A stretch of DNA of 64,000 nucleotides from Methylocystis sp. SC2 (GCF_000304315.1 NC_018485.1:2822501-2886500), one strand, 5' to 3'; shown: positions 33,062 to 42,234, counted from the stretch's first letter. Numbers and translations: made by a program. Notes: generated by a model from the sequence alone, not told the origin.

Positions 33062-34219
33062 TCAACCGACGATCGCATGCGGCGTAAAGCGCGAGCGATT
33101 GGAGGTGATGAGCGCGCTATCTTCGCGAATGCCGAGACCCGCCGGCGCATCGCCAACGAGCCAGCAGCCGAGGACCGGACGCTGGCCGTCAAAAACGGGC
33201 AGGGGGCAAAGCGCCTGGCGCACATATCCTTCGCGCCCATAGCCGTCTGTCTCGCCGCGGGCGATGACGCCGCCGTCTAGCAGCTCGATGTCGGCGCCCT
33301 CGCGCGAGTAGAGCGGCTTTCGCGCATAATGGGCGCCGAGCCTCTCCGCGCGCGGATCGTCCTCGAAATAGCAGGGCAAGAGATTCTTGTGGCCCGGCGC
33401 CATGTCCCAGAGCAACGCGAGCGCGCCCTTGTTCGATAGGATCATCCTCCAGGGCGGCTCGACGAAGCTCGTCCGACCGACGGCGGGGGATTTGCCGAAA
33501 GGGTCGGCGAACATCCATTCCCAGGGATAGAGCTTGAAGAGGAATCTGATCTTGCGCAGGTCTGGATCGACGAATTCCTCACGTCGCAAACCTATTCCGC
33601 TGATGTCGAGAAGCTTCGTCGCAAGCCCCGCCTCGCGCGCGCATTCCGCAAGATAAGACGTTGTTCCCGCATCTTCCGCGCTTTTCGACATGCAGCACAG
33701 GTGCAGCAAACGGCCCTGCGCAAGCTCTCCAAAACGCGCGACAAGCTTCTCGTGCAGCGAGTTGAACTGATCGGCGTCTGGCGGTAGCTCGCCCCGCGCG
33801 ATCTGCGATTGAAGCCAGTGCCATTGCACGACTGAGGATTCATAAAGGCTCGTCGGCGTGTCGGCGTTGAACTCGAGGAGCTTGGGATCGCTCTTCCCGT
33901 CATAGGCGAAATCGAAGCGTCCGTAGAGCGAAGGGTCGCGCCGAATCCAGCTTGCGCGTATCACGTCGAACGCGCATTCCGGAATTTTTAGGCGCCGCAT
34001 CAGATCGTCCTGTTTGACGACCTCCTCGACGAGAGAAAGGCACAGCGCATTTAGCTCGGCCGTCGTCGCCTCGAGCCTGTCCTCTATCTCCGCCAGCGAA
34101 AGGACGTAGCGGGCGCTTTCTTCCCAATAAGGTTCACCGTCCGCATAGGCGTAGTCGAAGCCTATCTTTTTAGCCTCGGCTTCGAAGTTTGGACGCGGCG
34201 ACGAGGCCTCGCGCTTCAC
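33062..34219 (-). CDS. Glutathionylspermidine synthase family protein (YgiC/YjfC-like)
   Basis: A 385-residue ATP-grasp-like enzyme of the GSP_synth family. Visible blocks are YGRFDFAYDGKSDPKLLEFN (about 100-119), NADTPTSLYESSVVQWHW, FKLYPWEWMFADPFG, NKGALALLWDMAPGHKNLLP and ARKPLYSREGADIELLDGG. E. coli relatives YgiC/YjfC are peptide-type ligases of uncertain substrate. The GTG at 34219 is supported by GGAGG 6 nt upstream and a one-base overlap with the preceding stop (TAGTG). With the two membrane-protein genes upstream it reproduces the yjfL-yjfM-yjfC arrangement. Confidence 0.88.
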   Translation of the reverse strand: MKREASSPRPNFEAEAKKIGFDYAYADGEPYWEESARYVLSLAEIEDRLEATTAELNALCLSLVEEVVKQDDLMRRLKIPECAFDVIRASWIRRDPSLYGRFDFAYDGKSDPKLLEFNADTPTSLYESSVVQWHWLQSQIARGELPPDADQFNSLHEKLVARFGELAQGRLLHLCCMSKSAEDAGTTSYLAECAREAGLATKLLDISGIGLRREEFVDPDLRKIRFLFKLYPWEWMFADPFGKSPAVGRTSFVEPPWRMILSNKGALALLWDMAPGHKNLLPCYFEDDPRAERLGAHYARKPLYSREGADIELLDGGVIARGETDGYGREGYVRQALCPLPVFDGQRPVLGCWLVGDAPAGLGIREDSALITSNRSRFTPHAIVG

Positions 34220-34566
34220 TAGCCGCCTCCGCCATGCCCGGCGCCGAAGGCCCCGAAGCCGCCGAATCTCGCGGCCCATTCACCTCCGCCCCCGCTGCCC
34301 CCGCCGTGGCCGGAGGATCCCGAAGAGTCGGAGGAGCAGGCGGTTTCACTGGTCGAGTCCGCGCACCTGGATTGTTCGATCCACTGCACGACAATGAACA
34401 GCACAAACGCCGCCGCGAGAGGCGCGCCTAGGGCGATGTAGAGCGCTTGTCGCTGCTCTGCGTCGCTCGAGCCTGGCGGCGCACCCGCGAAGCCTTCTGG
34501 CGCGTTGGAGATGATCGGCGGCGGTTTGACGCCGCGCTTGCCGGACGTTCCGTCTGCCTCCGTCAT
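34219..34566 (-). CDS. Small single-span protein with Ser/Gly-rich tail (YjfM/DUF1190-like position)
   Basis: A 115-residue protein: a soluble N-terminus, one transmembrane helix (about 42-61, YIALGAPLAAAFVLFIVVQW), two cysteines in EQSRCADSTSETACSSDSSG, then a tail of Gly, Ser, His and Phe (AARFGGFGAFGAGHGGGG). It lies between the DUF350 and GSP-synthase-like genes, where enterobacteria carry a DUF1190 protein (YjfM/YgiB) with a similar Ser/Gly tail. Sequence similarity beyond that is weak. Its stop overlaps the next start. Confidence 0.75.
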   Translation of the reverse strand: MTEADGTSGKRGVKPPPIISNAPEGFAGAPPGSSDAEQRQALYIALGAPLAAAFVLFIVVQWIEQSRCADSTSETACSSDSSGSSGHGGGSGGGGEWAARFGGFGAFGAGHGGGG

Positions 34567-34567
34567 G

Positions 34568-35044
34568 TCACGGGCTCATGCAAGCCGCGCTAAGGATGCC
34601 GGCCGAAATCGACACGGCGGCGACCCAGAGCGCGGCGGCGATCGCGTTCTGCTGAATGGCGTGCGACAGACCTGGGTGCCCAAACTTGGCTAGGCGATAG
34701 GCGAGCACTTGGACCGCGAAAGCGACGAAGCCCCAGGCCACGAACTGGAGCGGCGCCTGTGTGTTGTGGATCGCGCCGGCGAGCGCGATGGAAAAGCCGA
34801 TAAGGCTGCCCCCGAGCGCGATCGCGGCCGAGGCGTTGTGCTCGCGAACGATGAGCTGGAACTCGCGGTGCGGCGTCAGCCAAACATAGGTGATGCAAAA
34901 GGCCACGCAAAATGCGATGGCGGCGGCAAAATAGGCTGCGAACGCAAGCAATCCAGAAAGAAAGTCGTTCAGCGTCGCCCCCGAAAATCGAGAACCATCC
35001 GCCCCGCGAGGGCGCGGGCGTCGTTCCGGACAAGCTCCGGCCAA
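34568..35044 (-). CDS. DUF350 membrane protein (YjfL-like)
   Basis: A polytopic membrane protein of about 134-158 residues with four hydrophobic segments: FLSGLLAFAAYFAAAIAFCV, AIALGGSLIGFSIALAGAIH, FVAWGFVAFAVQVLAYRLAK and IAAALWVAAVSISAGILSAA. NASAAIALGGSLIGFSIAL is the DUF350 signature. The start is unclear: the frame opens with a TTG at 35044, but a CTG at 34972 with GGGGGCGA just upstream gives a better N-terminus (NDFLSGLLAF). It heads a three-gene leftward operon. Confidence 0.82.
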   Translation of the reverse strand: MAGACPERRPRPRGADGSRFSGATLNDFLSGLLAFAAYFAAAIAFCVAFCITYVWLTPHREFQLIVREHNASAAIALGGSLIGFSIALAGAIHNTQAPLQFVAWGFVAFAVQVLAYRLAKFGHPGLSHAIQQNAIAAALWVAAVSISAGILSAACMSP

Positions 35045-35172
35045 CCCCGTCTACATGCCACTAACTTCCCCTAGCTTTATTGACAAGCCGGATCGGTGGT
35101 GGAAAATTTCTACAAAGGCGCTAACCGAAGCCGCCTATTTGCGGTCGCTCAAATTTCGCTTTGCAATGCCGC

Positions 35173-35793
35173 TCACGCCACCGGCGGATAATAAGCCGTC
35201 CGGAACAGAACGCGCGTCGCGTCCCGCGACTCTCGTACGACGGTTTCGGGCGGCAGCTCGCGCAATTCGTCGGCGGAAAAATTCACTGGCAGTCCGACGG
35301 AAACGGCGATCCCCGACTGGATCGCCTTCTGGATGAGCGGCAGCGGATTCGGTGAAAAATCCCGCCAGCCGAAGCGCGTCTTCTTAAAATACTCCGGTCC
35401 GCCCCAGGGCGGATCAATGTTCAATGCGTCGAACGAAAGGTCGGCATAGGCCTCCATGACGTCGGCGTGAATGAATTCGATGCGCGCTGAGACGCCGTAG
35501 ATCTCAGCGTTATGCTTCGCGATGGACAGCCTGTCGCGATCGATGTCGACGGCGATGACGCGCTTTCCGCATCTGGCGAATGCGATCGCCGAGCCGCCGA
35601 TGCCGCAAAAGGCGTCCAATACGGTGTGACCGGTGAGGAGATTGCCGATCTCCAGTGCAAAGCGCTCCGGCTTGACGGAGAACAGCCCCACCTCATCGGT
35701 TTCGACGCCCTCATCCCATTTCGAAAACAGCTCGTAGCGACGATCCCAGTATTTTTGGGCGCGTTCGCCGAAGGGGCTTTTCAGGCTGGTCAT
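35173..35793 (-). CDS. TGS1-like SAM-dependent methyltransferase
   Basis: A 206-residue class I methyltransferase. The SAM loop is VLDAFCGIGGSAIAFA (about 59-74), motif II is VIAVDIDRDRLSIAKHNAEI, and motif IV is ALNIDPPWGGPEYF, the DPPWGGP form seen in trimethylguanosine synthase-like enzymes. The N-terminal KYWDRRYELFSKWDEGVETD also fits. In eukaryotes TGS1 hypermethylates RNA caps; the bacterial substrate is unknown, perhaps RNA. The ATG at 35793 is preferred to the longer frame from 35868. It is separate from neighbouring operons. Confidence 0.8.
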   Translation of the reverse strand: MTSLKSPFGERAQKYWDRRYELFSKWDEGVETDEVGLFSVKPERFALEIGNLLTGHTVLDAFCGIGGSAIAFARCGKRVIAVDIDRDRLSIAKHNAEIYGVSARIEFIHADVMEAYADLSFDALNIDPPWGGPEYFKKTRFGWRDFSPNPLPLIQKAIQSGIAVSVGLPVNFSADELRELPPETVVRESRDATRVLFRTAYYPPVA

Positions 35794-36235
35794 AGGGAGA
35801 ACAACGGGGCGGGGAGCGCAAAGGAGCTGGGCTGTTCGCACTCGATCACGTGGATCAATCCGAGGCAAGGGAGGAAAGCCTCGCGCTCACCAAACGCCTC
35901 GGCTCAAGAAAAAGCGCCCGGCCAGGTTGACCGAGCGCAGTCTAAGGGGGGAGAGGGGAGCTCCGTGCCGATGGAACCCAACGGGCTAGGAATTGTTCCA
36001 AGCGGCGCAGTATCAGAACGGGCATGGACGCGCGTTTTACTGTCGAAGCTTTAGGTTTTGCTAAGAAGTTTCCTTTGCAGGCGAGGACGCGACGCGACGG
36101 GCTCGAATAAATCCTCGCTGCTCGCGCCGCCTCCCCCGCGTCCTCCCGCCGCCTTGACGAAACGGCTCCGCCTATGCCCTTTGAGCGCGATTTTTCGCCG
36201 CGCTGCCGCGTCCTTGCGCCAGGGAGACATAGCCC
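35794..36235. other. Intergenic region between divergent genes
   Basis: About 440 bp between the methyltransferase start and sucC. It should hold both promoters. I see no RNA gene, strong terminator or repeat; a long antisense frame across it is a composition artefact. Confidence 0.5.
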
Positions 36236-37438
36236 ATGAACATCCACGAATACCAGGCCAAGGCCGTTCTGCGCGCGTTCGGCGCGCCCGTCGCCGACGG
36301 CGTCGCCGTGCTGCGCGCAGAGGACGCCCGCGCGGCGGCCGAAAAGCTCCCCGGCCCGGTCTATGTGGTGAAGGCGCAAATCCACGCGGGCGGGCGCGGC
36401 AAGGGCAAGTTCAAGGAGGCGTCCGCGGGCGACAAGGGGGGCGTGCGCATCGCCAAATCGATCGACGAGGCCGAAGCCTTCGCCAAGGAAATGCTCGGCG
36501 CGACGCTCGTCACCCTCCAGACCGGCGAGGCCGGCAAGCAGGTCAACCGCCTCTACATCGAGGACGGCGCCGCGATCGACAGGGAATTCTACCTCTCGAT
36601 GCTGATCGACCGTTCGACCTCGCGCATCGCCTATGTGGTCTCGACCGAAGGCGGCATGGACATCGAGAAGGTGGCGCATGACACGCCCGAGAAGATCGTG
36701 ACCTTTTCGGTCGATCCGGCGACGGGGCTGATGCCGCATCACGGCCGCCAGGTCGCCGCGGCGCTCGGCCTCACCGGCGATCTCGCCAAACAGGCGGGCG
36801 CGCTGACCGAAAAGCTCTACGCCGCTTTTGTGGCCAAGGACATGGAGCTTCTCGAGATCAATCCGCTGATCGTCACCAAGGACGGGAAGCTGCGCTGCCT
36901 CGACGCCAAGGTCAGTTTTGAGAACAACGCGCTCTATCGCCACCCCGACATGGTCGAGCTGCGCGACAAGAGCGAAGAGGACGAGAAGGAGATCGAGGCG
37001 TCGAAATACGACCTCGCCTATATCTCGCTCCCCGGCAATATCGGCTGCATGGTCAATGGCGCCGGCCTCGCCATGGCGACGATGGACATCATCAAGCTCT
37101 ACGGCGAGTTTCCGGCGAACTTCCTCGACGTCGGCGGCGGCGCCACGACCGAGAAGGTGACGGCCGCGTTCAAGATCATCACCGCCGATCCGAATGTGAA
37201 GGGCATCCTGGTCAACATCTTCGGCGGCATCATGCGCTGCGACACCATCGCCGAAGGCGTGATCGCGGCCGTAAAGGAGGTGGGGCTCAAGGTGCCGCTC
37301 GTCGTGCGGCTCGAGGGCACCAACGTCGATCTCGGCAAGAAGATCATCAATGAATCGGGCCTCAACGTCATTCCCGCCGACGATCTCGACGACGCGGCGC
37401 AGAAGATCGTCGCCGCGATCCGAGCGGTCGCGGCGTAG
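36236..37438 (+). CDS. sucC: Succinate-CoA ligase (ADP-forming) beta subunit
   Basis: A 400-residue ATP-grasp subunit of the TCA-cycle enzyme that makes ATP from succinyl-Co[38 protein letters not shown] (nucleotide site), [33 protein letters not shown] and [15 protein letters not shown] are all canonical. AGGGAG precedes the ATG. In most bacteria sucD follows directly; here the next gene is a TPR protein after a hairpin, so the alpha subunit must be elsewhere. A malate-CoA ligase (MtkA) role cannot be fully excluded in methylotrophs, but the sequence reads as SucC. Confidence 0.93.
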   Translation: MNIHEYQAKAVLRAFGAPVADGVAVLRAEDARAAAEKLPGPVYVVKAQIHAGGRGKGKFKEASAGDKGGVRIAKSIDEAEAFAKEMLGATLVTLQTGEAGKQVNRLYIEDGAAIDREFYLSMLIDRSTSRIAYVVSTEGGMDIEKVAHDTPEKIVTFSVDPATGLMPHHGRQVAAALGLTGDLAKQAGALTEKLYAAFVAKDMELLEINPLIVTKDGKLRCLDAKVSFENNALYRHPDMVELRDKSEEDEKEIEASKYDLAYISLPGNIGCMVNGAGLAMATMDIIKLYGEFPANFLDVGGGATTEKVTAAFKIITADPNVKGILVNIFGGIMRCDTIAEGVIAAVKEVGLKVPLVVRLEGTNVDLGKKIINESGLNVIPADDLDDAAQKIVAAIRAVAA

Positions 37439-37461
37439 CTTTGGGCGGCGGGCAAGTTCGT

Positions 37462-37485
37462 CCTTCTCCCGCAAACGGGAGAAGG
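37462..37485. terminator. Hairpin after sucC (CCTTCTCCCG palindrome)
   Basis: CCTTCTCCCG, a CAAA loop and CGGGAGAAGG form a perfect 10-bp stem 24 bp after the sucC stop. No T-run follows, so it is either a factor-assisted terminator or a REP-like unit; the same stem recurs at 56180 and 56253. Confidence 0.6.
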
Positions 37486-37650
37486 AGTCGCGTTGAAAGC
37501 CGCGATTGAGCTTGCTTCATCGGGGCTCTTTCTTCCGCCTTGCGTCATCGGCCCAAAAGGGCCATCTTTAGGCGCGATCTTGGACTTTTAGGCCGCTGTT
37601 CCCCGTGGGGCGGCCTTTGCGCGCGATCGTCGCCTTTTAGGGAAGCGCCA

Positions 37651-39438
37651 GTGCCCAATTCAGCTCTTCTGTTTGCGTCTCCGGCCAGCCGCGTGAGACG
37701 CGCGCTGGCGCGCCTGTCGTGCATCGTGCTTGCCGGATCCGCGGCCTTCGGCCTCTCCTGCGACAGCAGCCTCGCGGCGCGGGAAAATATCATCGTCGCG
37801 CGGCCTTTCGAGGTCGGCTCCAGCCTGTCGGGCAATTATCTCGCCGCCATCGTCGCCGGCGCGCAGCGCGACACGCTCGCCGCCTCGACCTTCTTCCGCG
37901 AGGCGTTGCGCGACGATCCCAAAAACTCCGATCTCGCCGACCGCGCCTTCGTCGCGGCGCTCGCCAACGGCAATATGTCGGAGGCGCTCTCGCTGACGGG
38001 CCGCGTGATCGCCCATGACCGCACGAATGGGCTGGCGCATCTCGCCCGTGGCGTCGATCAGATCAAGAACCGCAAATACGCCGCCGCGCGCGCCGAACTC
38101 GCCAAGGGCGGCGGCGACCGTCGCCGCGACATCACCTCGACGCTGCTCTCCGCATGGAGTTACGCCGGCGCCAAGGACACGCGTCACGCCCTGGCAACGC
38201 TTGATACGCTCACCGACGACGCCTTCGTCGTGTTTCGCGACTATCATGCGGGCCTGATCGCCGACCTCGGCGGCGACAAGGCGGAGGCTGAAAAGCGTTT
38301 CAAGTCCGCCTATGCCGCCGAGAAGAACACGCTGCGGCTTGTCGACGCCTATGCGCGCTTTCTCGCGACGCGCGGGCGGCGCGACGAGGCCAAGCAGCTC
38401 TACCTCGCCTTCGACGAGGTCGCGCCCAATCACCCGATCGTCGTCGCCGGCCTCGCCGCGCTCGAGGAGGGCAAGCCGCTGCCGCCCTTCGTGCGCACCG
38501 CCGACGAAGGCGCGGGTGAAGTGCTGTACGGGCTGGGCGCCGTCGGCGGCCGCCAGGGCGACGAACTCGCCTCGCTCATCTATCTGCGCCTCGCGCTGCA
38601 TCTTGCGCCGGAGAACGCTCTCGCCATCGTCACGCTCGGCGACGTCTATGAGCGCATGAAGCAGGAAGAGGCCGCCATCGATCTTTATCAGAGCGTGCCG
38701 AAAGACAGTCCGCTGCGCGTCAACGCCGACGTGCAGGCGGCGCTTCTGCTGGAGACGCTCGGCAAAACCAAAGAGGCGAGCGAAACGCTCTCCGCGATCG
38801 TCGCCGCCAACCCCAAGAATCAGGAGGCGTTGACGGCGCTCGGCAATCTTCAGCGCTCGCGCAAGGCTTTCGCCGACGCCGCCGTGACCTATACGCGCGT
38901 GCTCGATTTGCGGTCCAAGGCGGACAAGAGTCTGTGGCTGCTCTACTATTATCGCGGCATCGCCAATGAACGGCGCAAGGATTGGCCGGCCGCGGAAGCC
39001 GATCTCAAAAAGGCGCTGGATCTCAATCCCGACCAGCCGCTGGTGTTGAACTATCTCGGCTATTCCTGGGTCGACAAGGGCTCCAATCTCGACGAAGCCT
39101 TCAAGATGCTGCGCCGCGCCGTCGATCTGCGGCAGCGCGACGGCTATGTCGTCGACAGTCTCGGCTGGGCCTATTACCGGCTGGGGCGCTATGACGACGC
39201 CGTGCGCGAATTGGAGAAGGCGATCGACCTGAAGCCGTCAGACCCGGTGATCAACGATCATCTCGGCGACGCCTATTGGCGCGTCGGCCGCAAGCTCGAA
39301 GCGCATTTCCAGTGGAACCATGCGCGCGACCTGAATCCCGAGCCCGACGAACTGCCGAAGATTCTCGAGAAGATCAACCACGGCATGGCGGATAGTCCGA
39401 CGCTCGCCCATGACAAGGCGGCGCAGAACGGCGGGTGA
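37651..39438 (+). CDS. Tetratricopeptide-repeat protein, exported
   Basis: A 595-residue TPR protein. The N-terminus is basic then hydrophobic (RARLARLSCIVLAGSAAFGL region, with a Cys near residue 37), suggesting export and possibly a lipoprotein. At least ten TPR-like helical pairs follow; the clearest are KSLWLLYYYRGIANERRKDW, AEADLKKALDLNPDQPLVLN, GYVVDSLGWAYYRLGRYDDA and VRELEKAIDLKPSDPVINDH. Such proteins scaffold envelope complexes. The GTG at 37651 has AGGGAAG upstream; the ORF extends 5' to 37540 but without signal. It resembles large alphaproteobacterial TPR proteins of unassigned function. Confidence 0.85.
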   Translation: MPNSALLFASPASRVRRALARLSCIVLAGSAAFGLSCDSSLAARENIIVARPFEVGSSLSGNYLAAIVAGAQRDTLAASTFFREALRDDPKNSDLADRAFVAALANGNMSEALSLTGRVIAHDRTNGLAHLARGVDQIKNRKYAAARAELAKGGGDRRRDITSTLLSAWSYAGAKDTRHALATLDTLTDDAFVVFRDYHAGLIADLGGDKAEAEKRFKSAYAAEKNTLRLVDAYARFLATRGRRDEAKQLYLAFDEVAPNHPIVVAGLAALEEGKPLPPFVRTADEGAGEVLYGLGAVGGRQGDELASLIYLRLALHLAPENALAIVTLGDVYERMKQEEAAIDLYQSVPKDSPLRVNADVQAALLLETLGKTKEASETLSAIVAANPKNQEALTALGNLQRSRKAFADAAVTYTRVLDLRSKADKSLWLLYYYRGIANERRKDWPAAEADLKKALDLNPDQPLVLNYLGYSWVDKGSNLDEAFKMLRRAVDLRQRDGYVVDSLGWAYYRLGRYDDAVRELEKAIDLKPSDPVINDHLGDAYWRVGRKLEAHFQWNHARDLNPEPDELPKILEKINHGMADSPTLAHDKAAQNGG

Positions 39439-39858
39439 TCATCCCTTCTCGCCCGCCATCTCCAGCACGACGCGCCATTCTTCCTCGCTCACCGGCTGCA
39501 CGGAGAGGCGCGAATTGTTGACGAGGACCATGTCCTTGAGGCTCGGCTCGGCTTTGATCTCGGCAAGCGTCACCGGCTTTTTCAAAGCCTTCACGGCCTT
39601 CACGTCGACCATGCCGAATTTGCCGCTCTCGTCGGTGTGGTCGGGATAGTAGGTCTTGATGATCTCGACGATGCCGACGACCGCCTTGTCCTCGTTTGAA
39701 TGATAGAAGAAGCCTTTCTCGCCCTTCTTCATCGCCATCAGATTGAGTTTGGCCGAGTGATTGCGCACGCCGTTCCAGAAAGTGCCCTTGGCGCCGGCCT
39801 TCACCTGCTGATCCCAGGACCAGCTCGACGGCTCGCTTTTCAACAGCCAGTGCGCCAC
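39439..39858 (-). CDS. EVE domain protein
   Basis: A 139-residue EVE (PUA-like) domain protein: HWLLKSEPSSWSWDQQVKAG (3-22), WNGVRNHSAKLNLMAMKKGE, GFFYHSNEDKAVVGIVEI and YPDHTDESGKFGMVDVKA are diagnostic. EVE domains bind modified nucleobases in DNA or RNA. The GTG start overlaps the stop of the YciI-like gene by one base (TAGTG), so these two genes form a leftward pair. The domain appears complete and stands alone, without a nuclease fusion. Confidence 0.93.
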   Translation of the reverse strand: MAHWLLKSEPSSWSWDQQVKAGAKGTFWNGVRNHSAKLNLMAMKKGEKGFFYHSNEDKAVVGIVEIIKTYYPDHTDESGKFGMVDVKAVKALKKPVTLAEIKAEPSLKDMVLVNNSRLSVQPVSEEEWRVVLEMAGEKG

Positions 39859-40139
39859 TAGAGCTGCGCTCCCACTACGCGTTTCCAGGGTTTCAGCTCC
39901 ACCGAGGCGAACAGGCCGGCGGCGGCGTAAGGGTCTTCGCTGAGCAGCGCGCGCGCCGCCGCCTCATTCTCGCAGTCGAGAATGAGCATCGAGCCGACGG
40001 GCGTTTCGCCGTTGAGAAAGGGCCCCCCGAGCTTTACGCGCGCCGCATGTCTTTCGAGAAAGGCGAGATGCGCGGCGCGGGTCGACATGCGCAAATCGAC
40101 GTGATCGGGCTTATCCAGGCAAAGGGCGACGAAGAGCAC
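39858..40139 (-). CDS. YciI-like protein
   Basis: A 93-residue YciI-fold protein: LFVALCLDKPDHVDLRMSTR, HLAFLERHAARVKLGGPFLN, GSMLILDCENEAAARALLSE and DPYAAAGLFASVELKPWKRV. The His and Asp of the family active site (DKPDHVDLR) are present. The family may include lyases or dehydrochlorinases, but most members are uncharacterised. The GTG at 40139 has GAGG upstream. It is translationally coupled to the EVE gene, a pairing common in alphaproteobacteria. Confidence 0.88.
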   Translation of the reverse strand: MLFVALCLDKPDHVDLRMSTRAAHLAFLERHAARVKLGGPFLNGETPVGSMLILDCENEAAARALLSEDPYAAAGLFASVELKPWKRVVGAQL

Positions 40140-40269
40140 AAGCGGCCTCGCGTAAGCGTGATGAACGCGCAACTTGTTCCAAAGCGCGCGACGCGGGTCA
40201 ACAGCGCCGCCGCCGAAATGACGATTTCATATTCACGCCGAGGTCTTCGGGAAATGGAAGGCGCCTGAA

Positions 40270-40419
40270 GGGCTTCCTCATCCTGAGGAGCGTGCGCAGC
40301 ACGCGTCTCGAGGGCGAGGAAGCCCGTTTTCGCGTATTTTTCCTCTCCCTCGACCTTCGAGACGCCGCCTGCGGCGGCACCTCAGGATGAAGGCGAGGAA
40401 AACAACCCTTCACCCGATT
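40270..40419. repeat. Pair of REP-like palindromes
   Basis: The first unit (40270-40326) runs CTTCCTCATCCTGAGGAGCG to GTCTCGAGGGCGAGGAAGCC; the second (40353-40402) is its diverged inverted partner with CTTCGAGACG and CTCAGGATGA. The sequence up to TCACCCGAT (40419) matches the 94-bp element at 17963-18056, including CGCGTATTTTTCC. Confidence 0.8.
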
Positions 40420-40459
40420 CTCTTGGGCGATGCGCGCTTCAGGCGCGCGTCGCCGGCGC

Positions 40460-41482
40460 CTAAAGTTCCTGCGCGACGACGCGGTCGCCAAAATCGATGA
40501 TGGCTTCGCGCAATGCGGCGATTTCGGCGTCGCTCGCGGCGACCGGAACAGCGGACAAGGCCTTGGACCCGTTGACGGCGCGGCGCAGATTGGCCCGTTC
40601 CGCGCGCAGCGCCTCGACGGCGCCTTGCAGCATGGCGTTGTCGGCGCGCGCCGATTCGAGCTTTCCGGCGGCGTCGCTCGCTTCGGCGCGCGCAACGCGC
40701 AGCGCGCCCTCCAGCTGGTCGCCGTCGCTCTTTTGGCGTTCTTCGGCGGCTTTGAGCTGCGCCCGCGCGGCGTCGAGCTCGCCGGCGAGCGTCTCGCCCA
40801 GCGTGCGGGTCGCGGCAAGTTCGCCCGAAATGCGCGTCAGCAGATCTTCAAGCTCCGTCGCCCGCGCGCCCGACTGCGCGGCGCGCGCATGCTCGTCGCG
40901 CAAGACCTGCAGCTCGCGCTGCATGTCGCTATTGTGCTGATGCAGCGCCGCGACGCGCGATTCATAGGCGGCGACGAAACCGTCCAGCTGCGCCCCGGCC
41001 CCTTCGTCTTGCGCCGCCGTCTCCGATCGAATCAGGCGCAGTTGCGCGACGCGGCCCTCGGCGCGGTCGGTCATTTCATGCAGCGCTCGCTCGGTGGCGT
41101 TCAGAAGCTCGGTGCGCTCGCCCAAAACCTTCTCCGCCTCATTGACGCGCAGGTTCATGTCGCGATTGTCGGCTTCGGCGCGGTTGAGCTGCGTTTCGAG
41201 TTCGGCGATCCGCGCGACGTGGCGGCCGACCGTCGCGAGATCATGCGCTCGCGCGGCTTGCGTCGCCTCCATCGCTTGTTCGAGCCGCCGCTCGCGCACG
41301 GCGAATTCCGCGCGCAGCAGATCGCGCTCGGCGACGACTTCCTCCATCGACATCGGCGCAAGCATCTGCAGCCGTCGCATCGAAAGACGAAGCGCGCGCC
41401 GCCAGAAAGCGGGGAGGAACATCAAGGCGAAAAGCCCGGCGACGAGGAAGCCGAGCGCGAAATACATCGCTTGTTCGATCAA
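40460..41482 (-). CDS. Membrane-anchored coiled-coil protein
   Basis: A protein of about 340 residues. One N-terminal transmembrane helix (MYFALGFLVAGLFALMFLPA) is followed by about 300 residues of continuous coiled coil rich in Glu, Ala, Arg and Leu (for example EEVVAERDLLRAEFAVRERR and LEDLLTRISGELAATRTLGE). A short globular end DAEIAALREAIIDFGDRVVA is conserved in similar Rhizobiales proteins as I recall them. The start is either TTG 41482, with AAGGA upstream, or ATG 41467. The function is unknown; a cell-envelope or division scaffold is plausible. Confidence 0.78.
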   Translation of the reverse strand: MIEQAMYFALGFLVAGLFALMFLPAFWRRALRLSMRRLQMLAPMSMEEVVAERDLLRAEFAVRERRLEQAMEATQAARAHDLATVGRHVARIAELETQLNRAEADNRDMNLRVNEAEKVLGERTELLNATERALHEMTDRAEGRVAQLRLIRSETAAQDEGAGAQLDGFVAAYESRVAALHQHNSDMQRELQVLRDEHARAAQSGARATELEDLLTRISGELAATRTLGETLAGELDAARAQLKAAEERQKSDGDQLEGALRVARAEASDAAGKLESARADNAMLQGAVEALRAERANLRRAVNGSKALSAVPVAASDAEIAALREAIIDFGDRVVAQEL

Positions 41483-41772
41483 GACGCAGCAATCCTTGAT
41501 CCGTCTCAAGGCGGACGGCGCTGCGGATTCTGCCACGTAATGACGCAGAACGCAAAGCACGAGCTGCGGTTCTTCGGCTCGGCGTCGCCAACGACGACCG
41601 CGGCTCGCCGCGTCGTCCATTCGGATGACGACTTTCCCCGCAGCGGGCCGCAGAACGGCGGACGCAACGGCCGCGGGCTCGCGGCGAGCAGGAGAAGCCA
41701 AATGACGTTATCCGCTGGCGTTTTTTGCGGTGGCCGCGCGCGCGGCGCGCCGCGATTGCGGCGGGCCCGCCG

Positions 41773-42195
41773 ATGAGCGCCCTGCGCTGTCCGGGCGCGC
41801 CCGCGCTTCTTGTCGGCGACCCGGCCGAACGGCGCCCGCAAGCCGCCAATGAGAGAGTCTTCGCCACCACGCTTGCGGCGGATGAAACCGTTCTCGCCGC
41901 GCAAACGCAGGCGGCGCCGGCCGCGCGCAGCCGATTCGCGCCGACGTGCGTTGAAAACGACTGCGCGCATTGGAGCGGCGGCGGATGCGCCTTGCTCGGC
42001 CGCATCGCGCAGCTGCTCGCCGAGGCGGGCGCGCCGGTGAAGCCGAGCCCGGCCTACGACTGCAGCATTCATCATGATTGCCGCTGGCGCCGGCAGCGCG
42101 GCGACGAGGCCTGCGGCATCTGCGGCTTCGTCGCCCGGGAGCCGCTAGGTTCGCCTCCGCCGCGCGCCGGCGCGCGCCGCCAGCCGGTCTTTTAA
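41773..42195 (+). CDS. Cysteine-rich protein of unknown function
   Basis: A 140-residue protein with nine or so cysteines in its C-terminal two-thirds: CVENDCAHWSGGGCALLG, then YDCSIHHDCRWRRQRGDEAC and GICGFVA. The arrangement C-x4-C-x7-C, C-x4-C and C-x2-C suggests a structural zinc or iron-sulfur site. I do not know its function. The ATG at 41773 has no strong ribosome site, so the start is uncertain. It is divergent from the coiled-coil gene; the 290-bp gap between them holds both promoters. Confidence 0.65.
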   Translation: MSALRCPGAPALLVGDPAERRPQAANERVFATTLAADETVLAAQTQAAPAARSRFAPTCVENDCAHWSGGGCALLGRIAQLLAEAGAPVKPSPAYDCSIHHDCRWRRQRGDEACGICGFVAREPLGSPPPRAGARRQPVF

Positions 42196-42234
42196 TCGGG
42201 CTCGTGCGCGGCAGGCCGGCGCCTAAGAATCGGA

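Noticed and set aside
35942..37474. A 510-codon antisense frame over sucC
   Set aside because: The sense strand encodes an unmistakable SucC; the antisense product is His/Asp-rich and low in complexity.
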